DNA of 64,000 nucleotides from Gammaproteobacteria bacterium CG11_big_fil_rev_8_21_14_0_20_46_22 (GCA_002796245.1 PCWT01000016.1:28941-92940); one strand, 5' to 3'; positions 8,594-17,665 are shown, counted from the stretch's first letter. Numbers and translations: made by a program. Notes: generated by a model from the letters alone, not told the origin.

Positions 8594-9241
8594 TTAAGTA
8601 GAAAAGTTACTCCTTGTTTGAATAACTACACCTAAAATCTTGTCATTTTCCTGCATTTCTAAAGACGGAAAATCCGGGTTAATAGCGCTTAATATACGGC
8701 GCTTCCCTTCACATAATAACTGCCGAAACACGGTTTCATCGTTAGATTCTAAATAAGCAATAACAAAGTCTCTGTTTTTACTGGTTTTATTTGGATCAAC
8801 GATCAATGTAGTACCAGGTTGAAATTGCGGCCACATTGCATCCTCAGTGATTTTTAAGGCAAATTTCCCATGCGCCGCTTCGTCTACCGTGATTGATTCT
8901 ACTGTGTTTGCATCAATGCCAGAAAGCACTTGCGGCCAAACACTGGCCTTATCCCAGGCAATCACGGGGATGCTTACTAGGTTTGCTGAGTTGGTTTTTT
9001 GGTGCAGGCTGCTTATTGGCTGTTTACCTAATAACTGGTCTACAGAGACATCAAAATATTTTGCAATGACTTCTAACGTTGATGCACGAGGGTCAGTTGT
9101 TCGACCAGATACAATTCCCGAAATAGTTGCTCTAGGTATATTGATACGCTCGGCAAGTTTTGCAGCGCTAATACCGGCATCCTTCAAAAGCAGACCTAAA
9201 ACGTGGTTTAATGATGGCTGTTCAAAAGTGGCGGCGGCCAT
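8594..9241 (-). CDS. LexA/CI-type repressor (HTH_XRE plus S24), paralogue A
   Basis: The 215-residue product has an N-terminal HTH (AKLAERINIPRATISGIVSG) and a C-terminal S24-like domain with EDAMWPQFQPGTTLIVD. The usual serine of the S-x-M motif is alanine-like here (DAM), so self-cleavage is doubtful while dimerisation is likely. It begins the operon repressor, unknown domain, VUT transporter, nitrilase. It is closely similar in order and sequence to the repressor at 11893-12543. The GTAAA-N6-TTTAC dyad 37 bp upstream suggests autoregulation. Confidence 0.8.
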   Translation of the reverse strand: MAAATFEQPSLNHVLGLLLKDAGISAAKLAERINIPRATISGIVSGRTTDPRASTLEVIAKYFDVSVDQLLGKQPISSLHQKTNSANLVSIPVIAWDKASVWPQVLSGIDANTVESITVDEAAHGKFALKITEDAMWPQFQPGTTLIVDPNKTSKNRDFVIAYLESNDETVFRQLLCEGKRRILSAINPDFPSLEMQENDKILGVVIQTRSNFST

Positions 9242-9277
9242 GAACTCACTCCTTCTTTGATGTTGTTGTTTTTGAAC

Positions 9278-9293
9278 GTAAAAATAAGTTTAC
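9278..9293. promoter_or_regulatory. Dyad GTAAA-N6-TTTAC upstream of repressor A
   Basis: GTAAA (9278-9282) and TTTAC (9289-9293) with a 6-bp spacer lie 37 bp before the repressor start and within the divergent promoter region shared with the amidase gene. The same dyad with the same spacer precedes the paralogous repressor at 12569-12584. Confidence 0.5.
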
Positions 9294-9433
9294 ACATGAG
9301 ATAATATTGAGCATAACTGGAGCAAATTGTATATTCTTTTTTACAAAAACACAATGCGAATTGTTTACTTGGTTCGTTTAACGTACCCTTAGCACTCAAA
9401 TTAACTAACAGATAATTTAAGCATAGTAGAAAC

Positions 9434-10636
9434 ATGGGTAAGGATTCAGACAAACCATCATCAGCCTTTACTCAGGAGCTTACTGTTCACCCAACGGCAA
9501 GCGGTTCTTTAGATGGACTTACATTTGCTGCCAAGGACGTATTTGACGTTGCTGGACATAGAACTGGGTTTGGCAACGCATTGTGGGATGCTACACATTC
9601 TATTGCAAGTAGCCATGCCCGTTGTATAGCTCTTTTATTAAATGCTGGAGCAAGTTGCCGAGGCAAGACTGTTCTTGGTGAGTTTTGCTGTGGTATTGAG
9701 GGTAAAAACTCTGAATATGGAATGGCTATCAACCCGGCAAATCCGGACTTGGTTCCTGGTGGTTCCTCTAGTGGTTCTGCTTCGGCTGTAGCCTCCGGGG
9801 ATGTTGATTTTTCGCTTGGCACAGACACGGGTGGCTCAATCCGTGTTCCTGCAAATAACTGTGCTTTGTTTGGTATGAGGCCAACACATGGTCGTATTTC
9901 AATGAGAGGCTGTTTATCTTTATCCGAAAGCTTAGATACTGTAGGAGTTTTGAGTCGTTCACTTCGCACTCTAAAACAAGTAATGCAAGCATTACTTTCT
10001 GAAGACAAAGTTGGCGATACTACCATTAGCATGACTACCTTATTTTTGATTGATGATTTATTAGCTGAAAGTACGCCAGAAATAAGACGAGCCACGTTAG
10101 CGTTTGCTGATAAATTTGCAGCGCAGCACAACCTCGAAATTTCTCACATCTCTATGGAAAGTTTTGACGAACCTGATATGAGCATTGCTGATGTGATGCG
10201 TTTGTTAATATGCGGTGAGACTTGGAAAAACTTAGGTGAATGGGTAGAAGAGCATTCACTTGAGTATGGAAAGACAACGCATGTGGATTTTTCTTTTATG
10301 AGAACTGTTAGCAAAGCGCAATTAGAAGCTGCTCGTTTAAAGCAATTACATTATGTGGATAAGCTCACTGCACTGATTCGAAATGCGATAATTTGTATGC
10401 CAACCATGCCGTTACCACCTAGAAAACGAAGTGATGTTTTGACAAAGACAGTTAATGATTTTGATTACAAAAGAGTAAGAGCATTTATTGCTTTATCAAG
10501 CGTATGTAAACTACCTCAATTGACTATTCCTGTGGCGCAATCACCAACCCCGATAAGCGTTTCTTTGCTGGGCGCAAGAGGAACAGACCTGTTTTTACTA
10601 GAGCAAGCGGAGTCAACCTTAACAGCTAGGTTATAA
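9434..10636 (+). CDS. Amidase-signature-family hydrolase (GatA/AtzF-like)
   Basis: The 400-residue enzyme shows the amidase signature Ser-cisSer-Lys triad: Lys in TFAAKDVFD, the Gly/Ser-rich PGGSSSGSASAVA, and the nucleophile region DTGGSIRVPANNCALFG. It is shorter than GatA (about 480) and lacks the aminoacyl-tRNA partner genes gatB and gatC, so it is a metabolic amidase. It is divergent from repressor A and ends overlapping the convergent fusion transporter gene by 11 bp. Substrate is unknown; together with the nitrilase it gives the island two amide-cleaving enzymes. Confidence 0.85.
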   Translation: MGKDSDKPSSAFTQELTVHPTASGSLDGLTFAAKDVFDVAGHRTGFGNALWDATHSIASSHARCIALLLNAGASCRGKTVLGEFCCGIEGKNSEYGMAINPANPDLVPGGSSSGSASAVASGDVDFSLGTDTGGSIRVPANNCALFGMRPTHGRISMRGCLSLSESLDTVGVLSRSLRTLKQVMQALLSEDKVGDTTISMTTLFLIDDLLAESTPEIRRATLAFADKFAAQHNLEISHISMESFDEPDMSIADVMRLLICGETWKNLGEWVEEHSLEYGKTTHVDFSFMRTVSKAQLEAARLKQLHYVDKLTALIRNAIICMPTMPLPPRKRSDVLTKTVNDFDYKRVRAFIALSSVCKLPQLTIPVAQSPTPISVSLLGARGTDLFLLEQAESTLTARL

Positions 10637-11900
10637 TCATAGGGTTATAATTGGTATCGTAATCATAAACGTCGATACCTTCTTTTTTCTTAAGAAAGCC
10701 AGTAACCAAATATATAACGGGGATAAGTGACACATTCCAAATTAGTTTATAACTATACGACAAAGCGATATTTGGTAGCATTTGCGAGAAAAAATGCATA
10801 ATGTCACCGAATCCTACAATTAAGCCAACAATATTTAAAACGGCCTCGCCAATCATTGTTGAAAAAATTATCCTCGCCCAAAGATAACGACCACCATAGA
10901 TAACTTTGAGCCTTGAAATTAAGAAGTCGTTTAATAGCATACCTGTCAGCATTGAGACAATAAGCGATAAAAACTGTCTTGGTATTGAGCCATAAACTGT
11001 ATTAAAAGCAGCATTTTCTTGGTAAATGAGCGCATGGCCGCTTGGTAAATGAATAGCTATTTGTGTATAGAGAATATAAAAAGCCATCATACCAAGTGAT
11101 AACCAGACCATGTGGCGACTTTTCGCAAATCCATATACTTCAGTTGTAATATCTTGAATAGCAAAAGTTAATGGAAAAAAAATAACACCCGCGCCAAAGG
11201 GAACAGTTAAATCAGTGAATGGCAGATGAAACGGAAACATCCTTCTTACGATACTAATGCCGGACAATCCTAAACCAACGTATAAAACACAAAGTATATG
11301 GTAATACAGTGTTGCACGTGGTTGGCTTGAAGTAACAGGCCGTTTTGCCAAGCATTTTTTATCATTTATAAAGTCTTCACCGGCAGCATAACCTACTTGC
11401 AAAGCGCGCTTTGTTCCGAGGCCGTAAAGTAAATTATGATTTTGTAATAATTCAATCGCAGGGATAGTAATGCTAAAACTAGAATGAATACCTTTTAAAG
11501 TAAAAAGTGTCTCATGATTTTTTTCATCGAAAGACTGTAAATGAATGGTTAGGGTTGGCCGCTCTCTGATAACAGGGCATTTATGTATGCCATTAATATA
11601 ACCTGGGGCTTTATCTAAGTGTCCATCTTTATCTAAACGTGACAGGAAAGCAACACGGCTAGCATCAACAGGATGTAGTTCATCTAACATTGCTTTATTT
11701 GATGCTAAGTCAGAAAGAGGCAATTTTATTTTTGAACGTTTAATAGCGACCTGAATGACCGCGAATGCTTTGCCAGCTTTTGATTTTTTATAATGCACAA
11801 AACGGATTCGATATTGATTTTTCGTAACGTATAAAGCTTCTGTGTACTTGTTAAAAAAGCTTAACAACAACGCCTTAAGCTTAATGAAAAGTTTAATCAT
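10626..11900 (-). CDS. Fusion: unknown N-terminal domain plus VUT/YhhQ-type transporter
   Basis: The 424-residue protein joins the domain seen alone at 7960-8547 (residues 1 to about 200) to a VUT transporter (about 205-424) with PLTFAIQDITTEVYGF and the DVYDYDTNYNPM tail. The ATG at 11900 overlaps the end of repressor B by 8 bp, so translation is coupled. The fusion is the clearest evidence that the soluble domain works with the transporter, either as a regulatory or a substrate-handling module on the cytoplasmic side. The annotated substrate class (7-deazaguanines) is by family only. Confidence 0.8.
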   Translation of the reverse strand: MIKLFIKLKALLLSFFNKYTEALYVTKNQYRIRFVHYKKSKAGKAFAVIQVAIKRSKIKLPLSDLASNKAMLDELHPVDASRVAFLSRLDKDGHLDKAPGYINGIHKCPVIRERPTLTIHLQSFDEKNHETLFTLKGIHSSFSITIPAIELLQNHNLLYGLGTKRALQVGYAAGEDFINDKKCLAKRPVTSSQPRATLYYHILCVLYVGLGLSGISIVRRMFPFHLPFTDLTVPFGAGVIFFPLTFAIQDITTEVYGFAKSRHMVWLSLGMMAFYILYTQIAIHLPSGHALIYQENAAFNTVYGSIPRQFLSLIVSMLTGMLLNDFLISRLKVIYGGRYLWARIIFSTMIGEAVLNIVGLIVGFGDIMHFFSQMLPNIALSYSYKLIWNVSLIPVIYLVTGFLKKKEGIDVYDYDTNYNPMIIT

Positions 11901-12543
11901 ACTCATTTCGCGTTTGGACAACGACACCAACGATTGTGTCGGAATCGTTCATTGTGATAGAGGGAAAAGCTGAGTTGGCAGCTTTTAATATTTGTTTTTG
12001 ACCTTCGGTATACAATTGTCTCAGTATCGTTTCATTTGTCTTATGAATATGAGCAACAACAAAGTCTCTATTTTTAGCGGGCTTTTCCGGGTCTACAATT
12101 AAGATTCCATCTTCTTGAAATTGTGGCCACATAGCATCACCTGAAACTTTAAGGGCAAACTGATTTTTCTCTAGTTCAGCATCAACAGGAATTTTTTCAG
12201 AGGTTTCCTGTAAAGTAGCATCCTCAATAATTTGTTGCCATTGAGTTGCCTTTTCCCAAGTTATCACAGGTATAAGTCGTTGAGTAACCGTGTCCGCAAT
12301 ATTTTGCTGACTGATGGTTTCTTTGCCTAATAGCTGATCAACAGAAATGTCAAAATAGCTGGCAATAGCTTCAAGTGTAGAAATACGTGGATCAGTTGTC
12401 CTGCCTTTTGCTATGTTAGTAATAGTTGCTCTAGGTGTGCTAATACGCTCAGCAAGTTTTGCTGACGTTATTTTATGCTCTTTAAGTAACCTCGTTAAAA
12501 CGTCAGACACAGTATGAGCTTGTTGAAATGCATATTTAGTCAT
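11893..12543 (-). CDS. LexA/CI-type repressor (HTH_XRE plus S24), paralogue B
   Basis: The 216-residue protein parallels repressor A throughout: HTH AKLAERISTPRATITNIAKG, STLEAIASYFDISVDQLLG, and the S24 segment SGDAMWPQFQEDGILIVD with DFVVAHIH. It again has alanine at the usual serine position. It is translationally coupled to the fusion transporter. The two operons look like a duplicated repressor, domain, transporter module that has diverged. Confidence 0.8.
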   Translation of the reverse strand: MTKYAFQQAHTVSDVLTRLLKEHKITSAKLAERISTPRATITNIAKGRTTDPRISTLEAIASYFDISVDQLLGKETISQQNIADTVTQRLIPVITWEKATQWQQIIEDATLQETSEKIPVDAELEKNQFALKVSGDAMWPQFQEDGILIVDPEKPAKNRDFVVAHIHKTNETILRQLYTEGQKQILKAANSAFPSITMNDSDTIVGVVVQTRNEYD

Positions 12544-12568
12544 AATCGGCTAAGGGCTGCTCCTTTTT

Positions 12569-12584
12569 GTAAAAAATTTTTTAC
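12569..12584. promoter_or_regulatory. Dyad GTAAA-N6-TTTAC upstream of repressor B
   Basis: A perfect palindrome, GTAAA AAATTT TTTAC, stands 26 bp before the start codon of repressor B. It repeats the arms and spacing of the site before repressor A (9278-9293), so it is a likely common operator. TTTTTTACAAAA-type half sites also occur at about 9337 and 12670. Confidence 0.5.
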
Positions 12585-13597
12585 ACAAATATTGATATTG
12601 TAAAATCAATACTACATAATAATGCTCTAAATGTCTCTATTTAGCGCTTATAGAGCAGAATTGTAATGAATTTTTTACAAAAAATCAAAGGCTTACAGAA
12701 ACTTTTTTTTGAAGCATTTAATTAACAGGATGAAGTAAATGGACGTTTAAGAGTGAATTTCGTTACTTTTTAAGTGCCTTGGCAAGTATCAACACTACTC
12801 GCCAAGGCTGAATACATGATACTAGAGTATAGAGGTCTAACATCATGCTACGCGCAATTTTAAACTATTTGTTTAAAATTTTAAAGCCATTTTTTGGTCA
12901 ATATTTTATAATTTTCAGCGATCTAATTCGAGCAGGTATTCTTCTGCTTTTCTCTTTCCCTTACCAGAAGGCGGTAAAGCTGTTAGCTCAGTGCTTTCAG
13001 TGCCACCCAGCTTGTTTGCATAGTAACCGCAATACCGCCTGCGGTTTTAATCCGGCAATTATAACCAAGAGGTTATTCGCTCGTTCGGTGTTCTGCCTGA
13101 ATAACTTTAATATACGGCTATGTGAGCAAGCGCTTTTTTGTCGACTAATTATTAATCAATGAGGAACTAAAATATTCAATAAAACTTAATTTTTACATCG
13201 CTACTTTTTTCAGCCACTTTACTCAACTTCAAATGAAAATGAAATTTGTTGCGTTACTGATTTATTGCAATTTCTCTTGGATAACTGTCTTAAAGAGCTT
13301 CCTTAATCTATCTCATTAATGTATATTAATTGGTCACAGCGTGGTTGGTTTTTTTGACAATAAATAAGCACCAAAACCGATCATTGCTCTGCTTAGATAG
13401 AATAAGCTTAAGTGAAGCTGACTAAAAAACACAACTTAGAAATAGTGATTCAACCTGTCAAGCTCTCCTAACTGAATAACGTTAAGCAGATAATTCTTAT
13501 AAAAGAACTTAACAAGGGTATAATTTTTTGGGATGAGCGCAAGCAACTAAAAAGCGCGCTTATTTTGGTTAAAACTTGAACGGCACGGGTGATCAAA
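12585..13597. other. About 1-kb stretch without an intact gene
   Basis: The stretch is AT-rich. It contains a hairpin (CCTTGGC 12777-12783 with GCCAAGG 12801-12807), then TAGAGTATAGAGGTC at 12823-12837, which recurs exactly at 18294-18308 just before the TetR-type gene. Coding-like but broken frames lie on the minus strand at about 12915-13159. A plus-strand frame from 12845 (105 codons) follows the repeated leader but has low-complexity, shadow-like composition and I do not annotate it as a gene. Nothing is recognisable from 13160 to 13597. Confidence 0.5.
12915..13159 (-). pseudogene. Possible decayed gene end, split over two frames
   Basis: On the minus strand one frame (13159 down to a TGA at 12997) reads like coding sequence, with NNLLVIIAGLKPQAVLRLL. 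A second frame (to a TGA at 12915) continues with GGTESTELTALPPSGKGKRK. No start codon or single open frame joins them, so a frameshifted remnant is likely. I cannot name the family. Confidence 0.3.
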
Positions 13598-14707
13598 ATG
13601 AACGATTTAAGGGTATTAGAATTAACTAAGGATGCGATTGACATGCATTGTCATGGTGTTGGTCGATTTGATTTTACAGAGCTTTCCAATATAGATTTAT
13701 TTGAAATTGAGGCAATTCTAGCTGCACGAAAGCATAAAGCGGTTTTGACTTTATACTTACCGGAATCAGAGTATGCACATTTTTTTCAAATACTTGATCA
13801 ATTTCATACGGGGCGACAGAGCAACCTTTTTCCTCATATTATGGGCTTCGGATTAGAGGGGCCGCTTCTGGCAAGTCACGGAGGTACGCCTCATAAGGGG
13901 GTTTGGAACCCCAGTAAACGACAATGGAAACAATTGGCTGGGTGCGGCAAGCAAGGACTTATTTACATGATTTTTTCACCCGATGCTGAACTAAACGTGG
14001 ATGAAAATAGCAATATAGATAATCCAGCCCCAAGTGTCACTTGGATTGCAGAAACTTTACTTGATAGTGGTGTTTTACCTGCTGCTGGACATTTTACCAA
14101 AGCGAATCCTGTGGCATCAGCTAAAGCGTTGCAGTCAATATATGACGTTGTTGCAGCATGGGGGCAAGGAGCTACAATAACCGATCATATATATAATGAT
14201 ATGCCACATAATTTTAAACATGCTTGGAGAACTAGAAAAGAAAGGGAAAGACGAGACATTGAGCTTCAACGCCTAGACCTAAACTCTTGGTCATTAGATA
14301 ATCTTGATGAGCAGTTAGGCTTAGTTCCTGCGACTATGATTAAAAATGCCAGAAAAGGACTAGTTAAAGTGGCTCAAAATTTTGATGGTGAGCATGTAGA
14401 CTTAGCAGTGATTAAAAAAACAGTTGAATTACTGGGCGCTGAAAATATGTTAATGATGACAGACTCCATCGAAAGCCGGAAGTTAGCTGGTCGCGAACTA
14501 AGAAAGCTAGATGATTCTACATTGCTCTACCAAGATGAAGGAATTGTTGCAGCAGGTAGTCAAGGTGTAGATAGGCAAATTGAAAACATGCTGAAAATTG
14601 GATTAACCGATCAGCAAATAAATACAATTACCAAAACTACGCCAGAGCAAGTTTTAACAAAACGAGAGGAATATGTGCGAGAAAAAAATCAAACTATGTG
14701 TGTGTGA
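13598..14707 (+). CDS. NagA-like amidohydrolase (N-acyl amino-sugar-phosphate deacetylase type)
   Basis: The 369-residue product has the metal and substrate residues of N-acetylglucosamine-6-phosphate deacetylases: DMHCHGVG (HxH), GFGLEGPLL (metal Glu), AAGHFTKA (His), DHIYNDM (His and substrate region) and MMTDSIESR (catalytic Asp). It is close to the family's usual 380 residues but divergent, so the exact N-acyl sugar may differ. ATG at 13598 is preferred over GTG at 13589. It is the first gene of a tightly overlapping trio with a HAD phosphatase and a permease. Confidence 0.8.
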   Translation: MNDLRVLELTKDAIDMHCHGVGRFDFTELSNIDLFEIEAILAARKHKAVLTLYLPESEYAHFFQILDQFHTGRQSNLFPHIMGFGLEGPLLASHGGTPHKGVWNPSKRQWKQLAGCGKQGLIYMIFSPDAELNVDENSNIDNPAPSVTWIAETLLDSGVLPAAGHFTKANPVASAKALQSIYDVVAAWGQGATITDHIYNDMPHNFKHAWRTRKERERRDIELQRLDLNSWSLDNLDEQLGLVPATMIKNARKGLVKVAQNFDGEHVDLAVIKKTVELLGAENMLMMTDSIESRKLAGRELRKLDDSTLLYQDEGIVAAGSQGVDRQIENMLKIGLTDQQINTITKTTPEQVLTKREEYVREKNQTMCV

Positions 14708-15347
14708 TTGGGATGGTACAATTGTTGACTCTGTTGAAAAAATCACAGAATGTAAACGATTTTTAGCTAAAAAATACAGCCTAGAGCCACCGAGTAAAGC
14801 GCTTGTTAAAGAAGTATTGGGTACAAAATTTGAGAAAGCACTTGCCCGGTGTTTTCCGACTGCTTCAAAAAAATTATTGAACGACATCGCAACAGATTTT
14901 CATAGTCTTATGCAGTTGCCTGAATATCAATCTATTCCATTTAATAATGCAATAGCTGTATTAAAGGATTTACAAGGCAAACAGGGAATCATCTTGGCTA
15001 TTGCTACATCGAAAGCTCGTGCAGAGCTAGATAAATCGTTAGACTATATAGGTATTACAGACCTTTTTGACTATGTTTGTTGTAGTGAAGAACACCAAAG
15101 TAAGCCTGACCCAGAAATGCTTAATTATATTATGAAGCAAGCAGGCGTGACACCAAGCCAAACCATCATGATAGGTGATACAACGGTTGACATGGAGTTT
15201 GCTCTTAATGCCAAGGTTACCCCTATCGGCGTTACCTTTGGGGCGCATTCTAACGAGAAGCTTGTACAGTTTAACCCTTTAGGTATTTTAAGTTCGTGGA
15301 GTGAGCTTCCGGGAATTCTCAAACTGGAAAACAAATGTATTACTTAG
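14673..15347 (+). CDS. HAD-superfamily hydrolase (phosphoglycolate-phosphatase-like)
   Basis: The 224-residue protein has HAD motif I DWDGTIVDS, motif II IATSKAR (Thr/Ser), the lysine before motif III in QSKPDPEML and motif IV MIGDTTVDMEFA. The Gph-like cap domain fits residues 20-85. GAGG precedes ATG, and the gene overlaps the deacetylase by 35 bp and the permease by 13 bp. It probably removes phosphate from the sugar or amino-sugar intermediate of the pathway; the substrate is inferred. Confidence 0.85.
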   Translation: MCEKKIKLCVCDWDGTIVDSVEKITECKRFLAKKYSLEPPSKALVKEVLGTKFEKALARCFPTASKKLLNDIATDFHSLMQLPEYQSIPFNNAIAVLKDLQGKQGIILAIATSKARAELDKSLDYIGITDLFDYVCCSEEHQSKPDPEMLNYIMKQAGVTPSQTIMIGDTTVDMEFALNAKVTPIGVTFGAHSNEKLVQFNPLGILSSWSELPGILKLENKCIT

Positions 15348-16318
15348 GCTTAACACTTATTGTATTAGCAGGGATATTCAATGGCTCGTTTATTGTTCCT
15401 GCTAGAAACGTTAAGTCCATTTCAAATGAAATGGTATGGGTATTTCATAGTATTATCGGGTTTGTTATTGTTTCGTGGCTATTGTTAATCGTCTTTTTCC
15501 CGCATTCATTTAGACTTTATGGCTTATTACATATTCACGAGGTAATGCTTCTTATTGTAAGCGGGGTTGTATTCGGCTTAGGCCAAATATGTTTTGCTTA
15601 TGCAATTGAAACAATAGGTATTGCATTAAGTTTTACAGTAAATTTAGGTTTGGGTGTAACACTTGGCACGATGTTTGTTATCCTATATAAATCTAGCCTG
15701 TGGACAGCACATGGAAAGATAGCCACGATTGCTGTGGCGCTAATTATTATTTCACTTTTTATCTACTACAAAGCAGGAAAGAATAATCAAGGAAGACTGA
15801 GTCAGCGTAAGTTAATTTCGGCCAGCCACTATAAGCTTGGCTGGTTACTTGCGGTTTTTGCAGGATTTTCAAGTGGGTTGCAAAACATTTCTTTTGTAAT
15901 AGTTGCGTATCATTCTTCGGCAATGCCATATAGCGAGAACTCCTACTGGTATTGGCCAGCTTTTTTAACTTTTGCTGCAATTCCAATGTTGATTGGTTTT
16001 CTATATAGAGCTAAACAGCAAGGGTATCTTGGCCAGTACAGGCAAATTTATTCCACAAGCAATTTTGCGTTTATTACTTTGATGGGCGTATTTTTTTCTG
16101 GTTCGCTTGTTTTATATAGCCTGGGAATGAGCAGGTTTTCGAATGCTCAACAAGTTACTGGGTGGCCGACTTTAATGTCTTCAATAATACTTGCCTCTCA
16201 AGCTTGGGGGTGGTTTTTTGGCGAAGCTAAATTAGCAACACTAAAACATAAGCGTTACATGGTTGTGAGTATCTTGCTTTTATTGACTGCAATCCTTTTG
16301 ATTGGACTTAGCCAATAA
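15335..16318 (+). CDS. DMT-type permease resembling the rhamnose symporter RhaT
   Basis: The 327-residue protein has about ten membrane helices. The start, GLTLIVLAGIFNGSFIVPAR, and the pairs WVFHSIIG and GVVFGLGQICFAYAIETIG resemble RhaT and related drug/metabolite transporters. It is last in the operon and overlaps the phosphatase gene. With the NagA-like enzyme it most likely imports or exports an amino-sugar or related hexose. It ends overlapping the convergent regulator gene by 11 bp. Confidence 0.75.
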   Translation: MYYLGLTLIVLAGIFNGSFIVPARNVKSISNEMVWVFHSIIGFVIVSWLLLIVFFPHSFRLYGLLHIHEVMLLIVSGVVFGLGQICFAYAIETIGIALSFTVNLGLGVTLGTMFVILYKSSLWTAHGKIATIAVALIIISLFIYYKAGKNNQGRLSQRKLISASHYKLGWLLAVFAGFSSGLQNISFVIVAYHSSAMPYSENSYWYWPAFLTFAAIPMLIGFLYRAKQQGYLGQYRQIYSTSNFAFITLMGVFFSGSLVLYSLGMSRFSNAQQVTGWPTLMSSIILASQAWGWFFGEAKLATLKHKRYMVVSILLLLTAILLIGLSQ

Positions 16319-17447
16319 TTATACCCAAAGCTTGCAAGTCATCTTCATTTATTCGAGCTAAAAGCTCAACCTTTTTCATATCATCGATTTGTTCTATTAA
16401 CCTTGATTGCTCTATAAACGGTTTATAGACTTTAGCAAGCGATCCATTTAGCGTTATTTTAAGTTTCTTTCCAATGAGTTTATCGGCTAGTTTGATTGTT
16501 CGCTCGATTTGTTTGAATCCAGAAGCAATAATGTTCTTAGCTGCATCATCCTCAGTAAAGTAAGCGGTCAACAAAAAACTAGTAAATAGGCAATATATAT
16601 CGGGGTCGCCACTTTGGATACATCGCTCTGTTATGCGCTCAATTTTTCCGTTGAATTTTGATAAGACCTGTCTTGCTAATTCAGTCATGGGAATATAACC
16701 CTCAGCAGCTTCAATAGTATGCTTTATTGTTTCAACACCCAGCCAGTTTTCGCCTCCTAAGTCGTAGACAGGATATTTCCAACCACCAATTTTTTTTAGT
16801 TGGCCGTTATGGAGGTATGAAAGCGAAACGCCTTTATCGGTAACCAAAGAGATTCCCTCGTTTCCATCAAAAGCAGCAAGCAAGGTAACGATCCAATCGG
16901 GAAGCAAGACAATTTCATGAAAATGTTTATAAGCATAGTCTTTAAACTGCTTTCGTTTATCTTCGAATTCGTAAGACTGAGTAACTAATTTTAATCGGGC
17001 GTTGGCTAATGTGTAGTTCTTCTTATTTTTAATATTCAATAATGCATCGTTTGCTGATTCATTAATTAGCTTCATTAATTCATCAGAATCATCAGCTAAA
17101 TCTAGCCCGCCAGATAATAATGAAGAACCGAGAATTTTGCCTTTAGGCGAAACAATGCTAGCTACTCTACTATTACTAATCGACATAATAGCTACACTGA
17201 TTTTTTCTTTTTCGTTGGGATTGGGTTGATATGTAGTAATATTTTTTAAAACATCATTTTTTAGATCAACCTCTAATGCCTCAGCCATTTTAATAAGTTC
17301 AGGGAAAGATAGTTTTGCTGTACCGTTTAAAATTCTATGCATTTGACCAGAGCTTATGCCACACTCATTGGCTAAAGCACGCATAGACATCTGCTTACTC
17401 TTCATCAATGTTTTTAAATTACTTAATACGATTTCTTCATTTGTCAT
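16308..17447 (-). CDS. HTH regulator fused to a degenerate BadF/GlcNAc-kinase-type domain
   Basis: The 379-residue protein has an N-terminal HTH (SMRALANECGISSGQMHRIL, residues 20-40). From about residue 80 it follows the order of BadF/BcrA/N-acetylglucosamine-kinase ATPases: IVTLLAAFDGNEGISLV, GGWKYPVYDLGGENWLG and a C-terminal KITLNGSLAKVY. The phosphate loops are altered (DKGVS where kinases have GTGS, DLGGE where they have GDEGS), so it probably binds sugar without phosphorylating it, as ROK regulators do. It converges on the NagA-like operon, whose substrate it may sense. It may equally control the divergent csrA promoter at 17.67 kb. Confidence 0.7.
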   Translation of the reverse strand: MTNEEIVLSNLKTLMKSKQMSMRALANECGISSGQMHRILNGTAKLSFPELIKMAEALEVDLKNDVLKNITTYQPNPNEKEKISVAIMSISNSRVASIVSPKGKILGSSLLSGGLDLADDSDELMKLINESANDALLNIKNKKNYTLANARLKLVTQSYEFEDKRKQFKDYAYKHFHEIVLLPDWIVTLLAAFDGNEGISLVTDKGVSLSYLHNGQLKKIGGWKYPVYDLGGENWLGVETIKHTIEAAEGYIPMTELARQVLSKFNGKIERITERCIQSGDPDIYCLFTSFLLTAYFTEDDAAKNIIASGFKQIERTIKLADKLIGKKLKITLNGSLAKVYKPFIEQSRLIEQIDDMKKVELLARINEDDLQALGIIIG

Positions 17448-17665
17448 AAGTTCTAAAACAATCCTGGTTTTTTTAAGATTCACACCCGTGAGCCATCTCA
17501 ATGATAATAGATACGGTCATTTTACACTAATACAAAAATATAGGAATTGTTCGTTTGATTTACAAAAATCAAGAACTTGTAAATTCTTTTTTACTAATTA
17601 TTATAACTTATTGATTTTAAACAACTAAAAAAGTTCAAAAAAGAGGCGGATTTTGGCTTTTGGGG

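Noticed and set aside
9487..10131. 214-codon antisense frame inside the amidase gene
   Set aside because: The amidase has its complete signature motifs on the plus strand; the antisense product is a codon-bias shadow.
12845..13162. 105-codon frame after the repeated leader
   Set aside because: Composition is shadow-like; the opposite strand reads more like broken coding sequence.
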